64,000 bases of DNA from Paulownia fortunei (Eukaryota > Streptophyta > Magnoliopsida > Lamiales > Paulowniaceae), in contig CM033110.1 of assembly GCA_019321725.1 (NCBI GenBank), positions 14,997,278-15,061,277 of the forward strand, read 5' to 3'. Under the pieces are notes generated by a model. The model did not search any database. It saw only the letters and a program-made list of their open reading frames with translations, and was not told where the DNA came from. The stretch's first letter is position 1; the number at the start of each line of letters is the position of its first letter. A program made the position numbers and the translations under genes. This document shows, one piece after another, positions 22,697 to 34,165 of the stretch.

Positions 22697-24244
22697 TTGC
22701 TTTATACCAAGCTTTTCCAGAAAACAATGAGATGCCAATTCCAAGGACTGTTCTTCATTTTGCTAGAGTAAATTTAATAACACAATCAATAATTTGCCTA
22801 AAATGTCCATACAAAGCCATGGGATGGTTACTATTAAAACAAAATCCACCTTTTCCTATCTTCACACATTTGGTGTGTGTGTGTATATATGTGTGTGTGT
22901 GTATATATATATATATGTTATATAAATATTATAGGATTGACAGGTGATAAACTATGGTGCTTTCCCTCTCAGATTCCATTCATCTGGGTCCATTGATTGA
23001 ACATGTCAGTTATCTCTTCCATTTTCTGTGCAATTTAAGGTTGGAGATGGAATTTATAGTGAGTGCATTTCCTTATTTTTTGTGAGTTTTTAAATTTCTT
23101 CTTTTTACCCCCTTTTTTTGGTACCCTTTTCTTGGCCTTTGGTTATGAAAAAGTCAAACCAATTCTGTAATTTTATATTTTGGGACAATTATAAAAATTA
23201 TGTGGTTTAGTCTAATTAAAAAAAAAAATCAGTTATTTTTTAAAATTATAAATACTAATTGATATTTATATTTATTTTATAAATAATTGATTTGTAGGTG
23301 TAATTTGTAAAATAAAAATAAATATTAAATATGTATATATAATTTTAAAACATAAATGTATTTTTTTAATAGTTTAAACTTCAATGTTACAAGATAAAAT
23401 AAAATAGTAGAGGTTCCGAAATGGGATGCTCTCTATACTAATTTAGTGCATGCTCTTGCCCTTTCTGATTCTGTCCAGAAAATTAAAGAAATCAGAATGC
23501 TTCATTGCACATGATGGATACATTATTATAAATTCAAAAAAGGAGGTTAAATGGAGTATTATTACTCTAATGATGATTATAAAATGTTGAAAAGAGGCAT
23601 TAATGTCTCCAACCCTTGGTTAATTAAGCTAATTATTGGCCGCCAAATGCGCCTCTACTATCAGCACAAAATTCAACTCTTAAAACACTGGCTAAGCCAA
23701 TTTCAGTGGACTTGCCTTTTATAATTATGTTTCTCAATTTGGACCTTATACCTTTGCAGGTGAGTGTTGACTCAGACAACATATTTAGCAGCCATATTCA
23801 CTTGCTAAATGTCCATTTAGCCCTTCATTCCATCTGAAAAATTTGTTGGCATTTTTTTTCAAACTTTTCGAGGGTTTTATTATTTAGTACCACATTAAAT
23901 TTGATCATTAATCATTTGCAAGCTTATCATTCTAATCTTCTGATGTGACTTTGGTGGTGCTGTTTTTCTCAAATTATTGCATGTTCTTTATCAACTTTGC
24001 AGCTGGCTGGAGTCATTAATCACAAGTACAGCTGAAAATGAAATTAAACCTTATATACACTTAATTAAGACTACACTGATATTTGGCCCCATGAAAACCT
24101 AGTGCAAATTGTTGCCACTTTCCACCTAAAACCACTAGTTAGCCCCCATTGTTTCTCCCCCAACAAAAAAAAAAAAAAAAAAAAGATTAATTAATTCCAT
24201 CTACTATATGATACAATCTGTAGTACTATACTAAAATTTGCTAG
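22697..24244. other. ATL downstream intergenic region, no gene
   Basis: Holds a GT/AT microsatellite (22877-22917) and a run of about 20 A (24163-24184, T-rich on the ATL strand). No canonical AATAAA was found on the minus strand close to the ATL stop. No other gene was seen. Confidence 0.5.
22877..22917 (+). repeat. (GT)n(AT)n microsatellite
   Basis: Alternating TG and TA runs. The ORF crossing it is spurious. Confidence 0.9.
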
Positions 24245-24928
24245 CTAAGTTTCATGATTTCGAATCAAACCTTCTGGCTGCAGAGGTTCAATCCTTACAA
24301 CAACTTCTTCAAGTGGTGGAGCTACTGGAGCCGATGTGCTAGCAGCCTGGCTGCATCCAACTATTTTATTGCAAGTTTCAATGAGGCAGTGCCTGCAAGT
24401 AGGGCAGGAGGAGTGTGAATTCAGCCATTTATCGATGCACCGTACGTGGAACCCATGGTTGCACTTAGGCAGGACCCTTACACGCTCACCGGGTGCGAAA
24501 TCCGACAGGCAAATGGCACACTCTGTGTCCAATCCGGGCAGCTTGAGATCATCTGCATAGCTTATTGTTGGGAATGTCTTGAGGGCCTTCTTTTTGACCC
24601 CTGTGTTGGCCAGTCGGGCCGATGGACCGATGTCGCTTGAATCAGCTGCCACCAAGGTTGAGCACCTGAGGGCACATCTTATGATGGAATTTAGTCCAAG
24701 TGAGCAAATTAAGGCACATAATAGGACTGATAGCACCATGACAACATTTGCATCGAAGGTGTTGCTGTCCCTAGGTTCTGACGACGGATCACGACTCGTG
24801 GGTGGGGATGCTAGAGGTGGAGAGTTGTACAAAGGGTTGTGGAGTAACAACCTTCTTGAATGGAAATTGTCCAAGAATTCTTGAATTATGGCAGTTGAGA
24901 ATGAGGAGACAGAAGTGGCTGCAGCCAT
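24245..24928 (-). CDS. ATL-type RING-H2 finger protein (membrane E3 ubiquitin ligase)
   Basis: Intronless 227-residue protein. Order of parts: Ser-rich N-terminus with an RRLLL motif (25-29), Pro/Ser-rich stretch (36-53), one hydrophobic membrane segment (about 62-83), basic patch KKK (112-114), GLD motif (132-134), and a complete RING-H2 finger (137-178) with spacing C-X2-C-X15-C-X1-H-X2-H-X2-C-X10-C-X2-C. Ligands are C137, C140, C156, H158, H161, C164, C175 and C178; W168 and P154 are the usual E2-contact and ATL-signature positions. In the ATL family such proteins are anchored in membranes and pass ubiquitin from an E2 to substrates; the substrate here cannot be told. The ORF is open to an upstream ATG at 25045, but a TATA box at 24996-25003 lies between the two ATGs. 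I therefore chose the ATG at 24928, which has a good plant context (AAAATGGC). Length and lack of introns fit small ATLs. No break was seen. It is the only intact gene recognised in the window. Confidence 0.93.
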   Translation of the reverse strand: MAAATSVSSFSTAIIQEFLDNFHSRRLLLHNPLYNSPPLASPPTSRDPSSEPRDSNTFDANVVMVLSVLLCALICSLGLNSIIRCALRCSTLVAADSSDIGPSARLANTGVKKKALKTFPTISYADDLKLPGLDTECAICLSDFAPGERVRVLPKCNHGFHVRCIDKWLNSHSSCPTCRHCLIETCNKIVGCSQAASTSAPVAPPLEEVVVRIEPLQPEGLIRNHET

Positions 24929-24995
24929 TTTGTTTGAGAATTTTTGGTTTTGGTTTGTTGAAGATTTTCCTTTGGAGGTGGATACATGGGAGGGG

Positions 24996-25003
24996 AATTT
25001 ATA
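24996..25003 (-). promoter_or_regulatory. TATA box of the ATL gene
   Basis: TATAAATT on the minus strand, 68 bp upstream of the chosen ATG. Transcription would start about 25-30 bp further on (near 24970), giving a 5' leader of roughly 40 nt. Its position rules against the longer ORF starting at 25045. Confidence 0.65.
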
Positions 25004-25039
25004 GAAGAAAAAGGTTGGAAGGGTGGGGTTCAACTTTTG

Positions 25040-25915
25040 GGGCATTAGATAATATATAATAGTTTGCTCAACTGATTATCATATTTTTGAGAATAGTAAG
25101 ATTGAAGGCATCTCAATTTTTTTATTTTTTTATTTTTTTATTTTAAAAGAAACGATAAATAGACAATTAAAATATTAATTTATCATTAATTTAATATAAT
25201 TATCAATAATCAATTAATATAAGATAACAATACTTGCATTATATAAAATTTGAACTCAAAATTTCATAATTTTAAAATGTCAATCTTATCAAGCTCCTGA
25301 AGCCATCTCCCAAGGCTTTTAAACACTGATTATTGATCTCCCTGAATTTGGATCCTCCACTAAGTCTTTTGTATTTTAATGGGCTGTCCAATCAAACTGG
25401 GTCCGACCCACTCTGTACGCAGCGTAGGTTGCCACGTGGGCATTAACGATATCTTTAATAAAATGCTGTTTGGGGCCCAGATTCTTCAGAAGGGGCATGG
25501 AAGTTTCCCCATTTTGATAATGTGGTAGGAAAATAGATAAAGTATTTACCTGCTGGCTTTTTATTTTTTCAAAAAGTTCAAAGTGCCAGAGTGGAAATTG
25601 GAGAGTCTAAGTCCAAGTTTCTTGTTGCATTGGCATTGCACTTTGATGCAATATAAATATATAGGCTCAAAAAGTGAAAAAAGTTAAGCAATTCATTAGC
25701 ACCATGAGTAATATTTAAACCTGCATCTTTTGCTTAATATGTTTTTCCCTTTATTACATGTCCAGCATTTCTTCTTATGTTATTTACATTGAGTGTTAAT
25801 TTATACCAGAATTTTACACATGCACGTGCTGTTGTATAGCATATGACTAGAATTTTGTTGCCCAAATTGTAGGAATATTCTTATTACACTTGATCTTTCG
25901 TAGCAAATTGCAACT
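25040..25915. other. ATL upstream region, no gene
   Basis: AT-rich with homopolymer T tracts near 25110-25140. Contains the G-box. No coding potential or repeat boundary recognised; it ends at the chromovirus 3' LTR. Confidence 0.5.
25433..25438. promoter_or_regulatory. G-box (CACGTG) about 500 bp upstream of the ATL gene
   Basis: The palindrome CACGTG sits in the context GCCACGTGGG, a strong match to the plant G-box/ABRE core bound by bZIP and bHLH factors. Another CACGTG lies near 25824. Whether either controls the ATL gene is inference; a single hexamer can occur by chance. Confidence 0.35.
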
Positions 25916-26434
25916 TCTCACCGGACATTTTAGTTTGTATAGAAAAAGAGCATCTTATGATTGGTAGTCGGTCATTCATTATTACTTCCATTAAAATTCA
26001 ATAAAACATGTAACGAATTAACTATTGCCTCACAATCACATCTGATGGTGCTTTCGAGACATAGTAAAATAAGAATAAAAACTCGTTTTCATTGATAACA
26101 AAATGCAGATTATAGTTTTGAATGTGTACAATGTATGGAGCAAGGGGTGAACTCTAACACGACGGCTAACAACTATCTTCAACAACTCATGACCCCCTAT
26201 AATAGGCTTAGAAAAAAAAAGATTTGTGACGATAATACACATTATAGGGGTTGCGGTACGTGCCATATTGCTCATCATTTTTTTACAACAAAATGAAACA
26301 AAAGCCTACACTTATAGACTTTAAGTAATATGCGGAAACTTTCCAGTCTATATGTAAAGGTTGGTGCGGACGGTCTTGGGGCACCCGATATCCTTGTGCG
26401 TTAAGGGGGCCTAGTGAGGAGGCGACCCTTGACA
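25916..26434 (-). repeat. 3' LTR of the chromovirus
   Basis: Starts TGTCAAGGGTCGCC at 26434 on the minus strand, directly after the purine tract. It aligns along its length with 30074-30586, sharing phrases such as ATAGGGGGT, GTTGAAGATAG and TTTATTGAATTT-like ends. The inner end near GTGAGA is approximate. Confidence 0.8.
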
Positions 26435-26616
26435 TTCTCCTCCACTTGAGATGGAGACATCCTCGGCGCCACATAAGCACGATACACTTCAATAAGAGGT
26501 TTGAACGTCTTGAGGTCCGTCACCCGTTCCATGTATTTATCATGTATCTTCTTTGTTGTGTTGGTCGCTCGATGATTCATAATAGCTTCGGCCACCTTGT
26601 TCTCTGTCTTCTTCAA
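26401..26616 (-). pseudogene. Chromodomain remnant at the end of pol
   Basis: The minus-strand ORF contains VAEAIMNHR, a gap where the conserved KWKG-type core should be, then DLKTFKPLIEVYRAY and APRMSPSQVEENVKGRL. This resembles the C-terminal chromodomain and tail of plant chromoviruses, whose role is to direct integration by binding histone marks. The aromatic cage region is degraded. The ORF runs into the LTR, as the pol C-terminus of such elements often does. Confidence 0.55.
26435..26450 (-). promoter_or_regulatory. Polypurine tract of the chromovirus
   Basis: On the minus strand, AGTGGAGGAGAA ends directly at the 3' LTR start TGTCAAGG. This is the expected plus-strand priming site. 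Confidence 0.7.
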
Positions 26617-26639
26617 TTTAAGTTGTGGGCAGTCGAGCT

Positions 26640-27719
26640 GGTTGCGAGAGTCGTCGTTTTAGTTGGCTCATATGGAGGACATTGTGAATCTTCCACTAGG
26701 AAGACAACTCCATGTTGTAGGCTACTTTCCCAATGCGTCTAATGATAAGTAATGGTCTGATATATTTCTGTATCAACCGAGGATCTCTCTCATTCGATGA
26801 TTCTGAAAGTCTTGGGTGAGGAACCTTCACCAGTCCATATCTCCCATTTGAAATTCCATGAAGCGGACTTGTTGATCTGCATACTTTATCATCCGCTTAT
26901 GATCTTTCTCCATGTAACTTAGGGGCTATCTCAATGTTTTGCTTCCATTCCTGAGAGAAACTCCGATCAAGAAGAGATCTCACATTCTATGGAGGGTCGA
27001 TAATGTGAGGAAGAAGCGATTGATGCTCGATAATAATCTCAAAAGTGCTTTTATTTGTTGAAGAACTTTTTTGAGTGTTAAAGCACAACTAAACAATATC
27101 CAAAGGCTTCAACCAATCATTTTGAGTATCGTGCACAAAATGTCGAAGATATTTCTCCAACATAGAATTGAAGCACTCTATCTGTCCATCAGATTGTGGG
27201 TGATAGCTTGAGCTTGTTTAATCTAGAACCGAGGAGTTTGAAAAGCTTGGTCTAGAAAGCGCCAGTAAATCGGGACTCCCGATCATTGATTATATCCTTT
27301 GGCAAACCCCAATACTTCATGATATGCTTAAAGAAGAGATGAGTTGTCTCTTCCACCGTAATATGTTTAGGGGCCGCAATGGAAGTAGCATACTTGAAAA
27401 ATCAATCCACAATGTTAATGATAGTGCCTAAGTCTCGTACCTTAGGTAATTCACAAATATAATCCATGGACACACTTTTCTTAGGTCTCTTTAGGACGAG
27501 AAGTGGCTACAGCAAGCCAGCTATTTTTTGATGGTCCGCCTTATTCTGCTCGCACACAAGACAAGTTTGGACATAATTTTCAATGTCGTTGTGCATCTGC
27601 CACCAAAAGTAGGCCCTTTGCACCAAGACACATGTGCGTTCCTTGCCAAGATGTCCCGCCCAAAGGGTGTCGTGGCATTCGACGATCAAGAAGTTCCTCA
27701 GGTCCTTGCCATTCGACAC
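26640..27719 (-). pseudogene. Integrase region of the chromovirus
   Basis: The open part 27507-27719 holds an intact HHCC zinc finger: H in ECHDTLW, H in WAGHLG, and the pair QTCLVC, followed by the QNKADHQKIAGLL linker. Further along the minus strand, with frame changes, are SVSMDYI (first catalytic Asp), INDRESRFTGAF (second Asp) and PQSDGQIECFN near 27180-27215 (catalytic Glu). The enzyme would join element cDNA to host DNA. Stops and frameshifts in the core and C-terminal part disable it. All three catalytic acidic residues can still be read, though not in one frame. Confidence 0.75.
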
Positions 27720-27782
27720 ATAGAGGTAATTTCTCTTGGTTCTCAGTAAATCTCCATCTAGCCAAAATTATCGGGCCTTGCC

Positions 27783-28739
27783 CTACTCGACAAGGTAAAC
27801 CAAACACTGAGCTGCTGAATCTTTTGATAACAACTCCTGTATTTGGTCTTCCAACGAAGTGACAACTTTGCTCGAAGCTAGAATGGGTACTACCCTTAAG
27901 TACTTCATATTCGCCCTTCGGCTTAGGGTGTCTACTATATGGTTGCTAGAGCAGGCATGATCCTCTAGCACAAAATTAAACTTTGAAAGCAACTCCTGCC
28001 AATGTGCTTGCTTCCCGATTATCTTCGGTTGAGCCATAAAATGGCTTATTACAATGTTATCGGTCTTGACCATTAAGGAAAGGCCCAACAAGTAGTATTT
28101 CCATAGTTTGAGGTAGTGAACTATGACTAGCAGCTTTTTCTCATGCACTAACTAGCATCTCTCGACATCCTTTAGCTTTCTACTCTTGAAAGCGACAGGA
28201 CAACCATTTTGTATTAAGACTCCTCCTAGTGCAATGTCGGAAGCATCTGTCTCCACGACAAATAGCTTTGATAGGTCTGGAAAGGCTAACATAGGGTCTA
28301 CTATGATTGCCCTTTTCAAACTATAAAGGGCTCCATACGATGACTTTGCGGGCTTGATGATCCCACACTCCAGCATCTCCTTCAATTGCTTCCTAAGCTC
28401 CACGAGCTCAAGCTGCAATATGCAAAATGGCGCTCGGGCTGTAGGTTTGGTATCCGACACTAGCTCAATCTCAAGAACAACTACTCTCTTCAGCGGTAGA
28501 TTTTGAGGTAGTTCATTCAGCATAACATATTTGAAGTCCCTCAGGAGTCCTTTCACGACACCAGGGATCGACCTTGACATCTCCTTAGTCTCATCGAATC
28601 GAAGGGTGCACAAAAAAGATGGCTCATTGTGCCTGTAGCCGTTCTCAAAATGCATAGTTAATAAATTTTTCTTCCCAAGCTTCATGGCTAGCATCGGGAT
28701 GATGCATGGGTTGTTCCCCATCCTCATCAAAAAGTCCAT
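27783..28739 (-). pseudogene. pol fragment: protease end, RT N-terminus, RNase H (RT core deleted)
   Basis: Two ORFs lie in one frame, split by a stop at 28152-28154. Order: a relic of the protease end (DFLMRMGN), the RT entry segment (RKQLKEMLECGIIKPAKSSYG), then directly the RNase H start (LKRAIIVDPMLAFPDLS, ETDASDIALGGVL) and, after the stop, KTDNIVISHF and HIVDTLSRRA. In intact relatives about 200 or more residues, including the YxDD catalytic motif, lie between SSYGA and LKRA; here they are missing without a frame change, near 28330. The protease active site (D-S/T-G) is also absent upstream. Confidence 0.8.
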
Positions 28740-30044
28740 GTGTGGTAAAATTGCAGTCCTTGTATCTCTTAAAACTCGCTACTACTTGATGTATCAATGA
28801 ATTACACCACTGTGCGATGGCACCAAGTTTGTCATCTTCTTTTTCGGACTCGACCTTGTTATTATTTAGTATTTGTGGTTCATCCTACTTTGATGTCGAC
28901 CTCGACTCTGTGAGGCACGTCAAAGCATTTAATAGTTGCTTCTTGGGATAATCTTTGATTCGATAGGGTCCATCGCATAAGAAACACCTATTGCCTCTTA
29001 GTAACGTACCCTGCTTGTTCTCCTGTGGCTTCTCTTTCTTTAGAGCTCCCTAAGGAACTCCCTTAGGGGTGAGGTTGCCACTCTCCCCCCCTCTTCTTGG
29101 GTTAGGCTTAAAGGATCTCATCCTTTTTTCCTTTGGACCGATTGGTGTTTGTTGTTGTTGGTTTGTCCCTTAATGGCTCGGGATTATAATCCATCAAGTG
29201 CTTCGCCGGTCCCATGGCTGAACTCAGGTTAGTAACTTGTTGGTGTGGCAACTCCACACACACAAATAGCTTCAGGCCCTCCAAGAATATGAAGAGCTTA
29301 TCTTTCTCAGACATGTCCTGAATGTCCAACATATGCGTCGCAAAGGTCTTCATGTAGTCCCGATTGGAACCAATATATATCAATCTTCGCAAGGCCCTCT
29401 TGGCATTGTATTCTACATTTTTTGGGAAGAACTGTTGTATGATGGCTTCCCAAAGAAGGTCCCAAGTGTTCAACTACACATGTTGTGCTGGATATCGGCA
29501 TATTTAGTACACCACCACAATTTGGCATCACCCGTTAAATACATGGTGGCTGTTGACACCTTTTTTGCCTTGTCTACTATGTTCGTGGTAAGAAATACTG
29601 TTTCATATCAAACAGAAAGTTCTCAACTTCCTTTGCATCTCCCACACCTTCATAGGCTCTTGGCTCAGGGATCCGAAGACTAGTCATAGGTTCAGGAGCA
29701 ATAAGAGGTCCATTGCTCATCATTCATTGAAGTAAGCCGACCTGAATTGATATTGCTTCCATTTCTCGCCACAAGTTGGTAGAGCTATTCTTCCTCAATG
29801 CCTCCACAAAGGTCTGGCATACATCTTAGTTCTCGCCCAACTAGAAGTAGAGCTCCATGATCTCCTTCTCCAAGCTCTCGACCTTTTCCTCCAAGGTCTC
29901 GATAATATGTTGTTGCCAAGGGACCTCTTTCTAAAGGACTTCCAATTGCTGATACCATCCCTTCCTAGGTCGTCGGGTGCTCTCACCCTCATAGCTAGCA
30001 TTGTTTAATGAATTAGTAGGGTCCATCGCCTCGTCTTGGTCCAT
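28740..30044 (-). pseudogene. Degenerate gag of the chromovirus
   Basis: Starts MDQDEAMDP at 30044. It continues through a coiled-coil-like segment (LEEKVESLEKEIMELYF), a PEPRAYEG/AKEVENFLFDM capsid start, and the long open part 29108-29473 (WEAIIQQFFPKNVEYNAKR, RDYMKTFATHMLDI), typical of Retrotrans_gag. The zinc knuckle near 28949-28992 reads CFLCDGPYRIKDY, with its His and last Cys ligands both changed to Tyr. Several stops and frameshifts occur. Neighbouring ORFs in other frames (such as 29795-30001) are shadows. Confidence 0.8.
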
Positions 30045-30059
30045 GGATTAGGAGTCGAG

Positions 30060-30071
30060 GCTCTGATACCA
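30060..30071 (-). promoter_or_regulatory. Primer binding site (initiator Met tRNA)
   Basis: On the minus strand TGGTATCAGAGC, complementary to the 3' end of plant initiator methionine tRNA, lies just after the 5' LTR. Confidence 0.85.
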
Positions 30072-30073
30072 TC

Positions 30074-30586
30074 TCTCACGAGGTGCTTTTAGTTTGTATA
30101 GAAAATAAGCATCGTGCAATTAGTAGTCGGCCATTCACGACTACTTCCACTGAAACTCAATAAAACACACAACGAACTAACTGTTGCGTCACAATCATAC
30201 CCGAGGGTGCTTTCGAGGCATAGTAAAATGAGATGAAAACTCATTTTCATTGATAATAGATTGCAAATTATAATATTGAATGTACAATGTGTGGGTATGG
30301 GGTGAACTCCAATACGACGACTATTATCTATCTTCAACAACTCATTACCCCCTATAGTAGGCTTAGAAATAAAAAGAATTATAATGACATCACACATTAT
30401 AAGGGTTGCGGTACGTGCTGTATAACTTATCACTATTTACAATAAAATGAAACAAAAGATCTGCACTTATAAATTTTAAATAATGTGCGGAATCTTTCTA
30501 GTTCACAAGTGAAGGTTGATGCGAACGGTCCTGAGGCGGCCTGTGCGTCAAGAGGGCCTAGTGGGGAACACAACGTGATATCCACA
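30074..30586 (-). repeat. 5' LTR of the chromovirus
   Basis: Partner of 25916-26434. The outer end reads TGTGGATATCACGTTG on the minus strand. The two LTRs differ at many sites, including a few-base indel near the outer end, so the insertion is not recent. Confidence 0.8.
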
Positions 30587-32575
30587 TTATATTAATATAA
30601 TATCATTCTAAAGTTTGGTGCATACACATTGGACGCGGACAATTTTTTTTCTATTTTTATCAATTTATTGTTGCAAAGTTTTTGACTTGGTTCAATGAGG
30701 AAGAGGGCTTTTTTTATAATAATAATAATATACCATGGCTTATTATTTTGGTCCAGGAAATTTGATTGTTTTTTATGCAACCATATAAAAATTCAACCTT
30801 ATAGGAAGTTATATTTGTGCTGTAGCGAAGGAAAGCACCTAAGCTTTTACCATGCCATGATATTTGTAATAAAGCCACTGCTGGTCGGGCAACATGTTAG
30901 CAAGAAATCAACAATTCAAACACAGCACTTTCATTTATTTGGATGGTTACCACCACTACCAAGTATATATTTCTCCACGAGGATGGGACATATACTAGAT
31001 ACAAGATAAAAGCACACACATAGTGACCAATTTCTAGCACTTCATGGATGAAGAAATTAATACTAGAATGAAACTTGTCTCTTAAGCATCCTATGTGGAA
31101 TTGGAAACGATTAACGTTTTATTATTAAATATAAAATTCATAAATTTGTTACAACAAATTTATCTTATTGACTTTAATTGACTTATAAGCGAAAGAAGGA
31201 AGTAAACAAACTGAAAGCTTAATATGGCAAGATAGTTTTTCAACACCTATTCAAAAATAGTTTTTTCTTGGTCCATCAAGACTGTGGATGGCTTTATTAT
31301 TTATTATGGATCTAACAATTAATTAAGCAACTTTTTGAATCATTACTTAAGTTACTAGATGATAGATTTGAAATATTTTTACACTTAAGTATTTGAATTT
31401 TTTTTTATTGCTAACGAACACTATAATATTGTCCCAAAATTATATATTGACCTCAAAAAATCCTTATGAAGACTTCTCTTCTTTTCCAAACAACAGAATG
31501 CAAAACTATTGGATTTGAAAAAACATAACAATCTCAAATCCATATGATCAATGACTGCTTCAATGTGTCAAGAGCTTTTATTCTTTCTTTATCATTATAA
31601 TTCATGTTCTTATAAATTAAAGTTGCTGCCCCTCTTGGCACTTTAACAAATTTAATCAAACTTAAGTGTGAAAATGGTCCCAAAAGGATCTCTAATCTTG
31701 TATTTCTTGCAACGTAATCGCGTTTGGAGGAGCTGATTAGCCACAACTTACAAGCCTGTCTGATTGTAATCTAATAAAGTCCAAAGGGTTTGATATTTTT
31801 CTTAATTTTTGTGATTTATAACTAAAGTGTCATGTTCTTATAATCTTAATTAGATCCTCTAAAATTCTCAACTAATAAAAAAATTATCTTCTCCATATCA
31901 GGAGCCTTATAAGGTTAAGAAAGTTGTTCTCTATCAGTTTATCTTCATCTGTTATACCCTGTAAAGTACAATCCTCTTATGCTGGATATTGTAGATATAT
32001 CTTGAACAAAGTTAGCTATGGCTAAATCTCATTATTCTAGTATACAGTTATTATTTGAGATGACAACCTTAAGATTTGTTTCGTTTTTGTTATTGCATAT
32101 ATAGTACCAACATGGAGTTTTGACCCTATCCATTTGTGGGCTGGATTACACTACCTACAAGAAAAGATTAATGCTCTAATAGTATAATTAGTTCTACTAA
32201 TCTTGGTGTTTAGTATGATTATTTAATGTGATGCACGTGTATTTGCTATACGTAGAAAGTTTTATGCATGAGGTGGGAATATCCTAGTAACTAAGATTTT
32301 GTGATCCACTTGGTAAATTTTGGAGCAAGCGAAAGAGAGACTGAAATAATGGAATTTTTCAAAAGAAAAACTTATATGATGGAAATGGAAGGAATTTTAT
32401 CAAACATTTTTTGAAAATAACATCATCATAGAATAGAATGTTATTAACAAATAATTAATTATTTACATATTATGTGTACATGTTTTAATTTTTTAAAAAA
32501 TAAAATTTTAAATATATTTATTATTTTATATTAAAGCATAAACTATTTATTAATTTTATAACAATATATTAATTT
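30587..32575. other. Intergenic DNA, no gene
   Basis: AT-rich. The minus-strand ORF at 31534-31746 (70 aa) has no recognised family. Nothing else stands out. Confidence 0.4.
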
Positions 32576-33664
32576 AGGGCTGATAACATTTTGTCATTCG
32601 AATTATGACCGTTTTTACACTATACCATCTATTTTTTTTTTGAGCAACACACTACCTAAACTATACAGCCTTTTTCACTTTATCATCCACAACCCGTCGG
32701 CAGAATATTCCACTCAAGTTCCATTATGTACACGATACATGTTAAAATTATCTCATTTTGTCACCTATATTTTACATGTTTTTTCACTTTATTATCCAAA
32801 CTTTGCATGATTTTTTACCTTACCATCTTACTTTTAAAAAAATTAAAAAATTATGTATATACATGTACTTTATCTTTTTTTTTTATTACTTATTCACAAA
32901 AAATAAATTTAATCAATATTTATTATAAAAAAATATATAGTCAGTAAAATTAATTTTTTTGGCTATTTCTTTTTAACTTTATTGTTGAATTATAAATTCT
33001 ATTGTTTAGTTTACTTTATTAAATTCTAAATTAAAATGAGTTATAATTATAAATAAAAAATGACAAAACACATAAAAAAATATTTTTCAATTTAAGGTGA
33101 ATAAGATTACAGATGTATTGTAAATTTGAACATATTATAATTCATTTTCAAAAATAAATTAGTCTAAACACAAGTAAAATAAAAAAGATAAAAATGTATT
33201 ATAATTTTAATACAATTGATTATTTTATATTAAAATTTTGTTATTGTTCTCTATCAGTATATAATTTTGTTAATTTATGATTATAATCTATTTCAATTTA
33301 AAATTTATTAAAGCAAATTGAAGAATAAAATTTATAATTCAACAAGAAAGTTAAAAAGAAATACACAAAAAAATAATTTATTGATATTATATTTTTATTA
33401 TAATAAGTGTTGATTAAATTTAATTTTTGTAAATGAGTAATAGAAAAAAAGACAAAATACATGTATTTGTGCAATTTTTAAAATAAATTTAAAAGTGGAG
33501 TGATAAAGTGAAATCTTTTGCAAAGTTTGGATGACAAAGTGCGATAATTTTAATATGTGTCACACAAATGATATAATATCGACATAATATTTTGATGACA
33601 AAGTGAAAAACTCATATATTTTAGATAGTAAGTTGTAAAAAAAAAATTTAAATGTTCCAACCCT
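32576..33664. mobile_element. Foldback (long inverted repeat) element
   Basis: The left arm (about 32576-33065) and right arm (about 33240-33664) are inverted copies. Shared phrases read inward on both sides are AGGGYTG...AACATTT, TTTTTCACTTTRTCATCC, ATTAAAATTAT, ATCCAAACTTTGCA, ACTTTTAAA, AATTTAATCAA, and ATTTCTTTTTAACTTT followed by TTGTTGAATTATAAATT. The spacer is under 200 bp and AT-rich. No transposase is present. Long TIRs suggest a Mutator-like or foldback element. No target duplication was recognised. Confidence 0.75.
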
Positions 33665-34127
33665 TTGGAATTCAACATATAGATTATTAGAAGAATCTAT
33701 TGACTATAAAGATTTATTATGTCAATTTTTTGTATAAATTATTTCTACTCCTTTTCATTTATATCCACATTATTAGACAGGTGAAAAAATTTGTAATATT
33801 TTAAAAACCGCCCATAGTTCAAATGACAGGTTCATGAATATATGCCCAACTAGCAACTACGTGATATATACATTCTTGAAATATAATTAATACTGCCCCA
33901 ACATCTGTCCCTTGTATGTTCTTCTGCGTTATCAAGAATCATGTGGGGGTGAGCCTTAAAGCAGCAAGTGCCTTAGCTTGTGAGCAAACTAAAAGCTTTT
34001 GAGTGAGACCCCATTGAGCCATATTTCTGATGAGACTCATGTACCATCACAATTAAAAATTTATAGGGTCCCATATCCCATATGCATTTTCCATGGTATT
34101 TGCACATTCCTTTCTAAATATTGGAGA
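33665..34127. other. Intergenic DNA, no gene
   Basis: Nothing recognised. Confidence 0.4.
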
Positions 34128-34134
34128 CCCCCCC

Positions 34135-34165
<31 letters not shown>

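Larger units (their letters stand above)
25916..30586 (-). mobile_element. Ty3/Gypsy chromovirus, two LTRs, internally deleted
   Basis: The element lies on the minus strand: 5' LTR at 30074-30586, primer binding site at 30060-30071, then gag, a shortened pol, a chromodomain remnant, a polypurine tract and the 3' LTR at 25916-26434. An integrase with a C-terminal chromodomain places it among chromoviruses; the clade was not resolved. Protease and reverse transcriptase cores are missing, and stops are scattered through gag and pol, so it cannot move by itself. Flanking target duplication was not identified. Confidence 0.88.

Noticed and set aside
24336..25059. Plus-strand ORFs opposite the ATL gene
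   Set aside because: They are antisense shadows of the RING-H2 coding sequence, which has clear domain evidence on the minus strand.
29795..30001. Arg/Trp-rich 68-aa ORF
   Set aside because: It is a shadow frame of the chromovirus gag coiled-coil segment.
31534..31746. 70-aa minus-strand ORF as a gene exon
   Set aside because: No recognised family, splice context or neighbouring exon; length is expected by chance.
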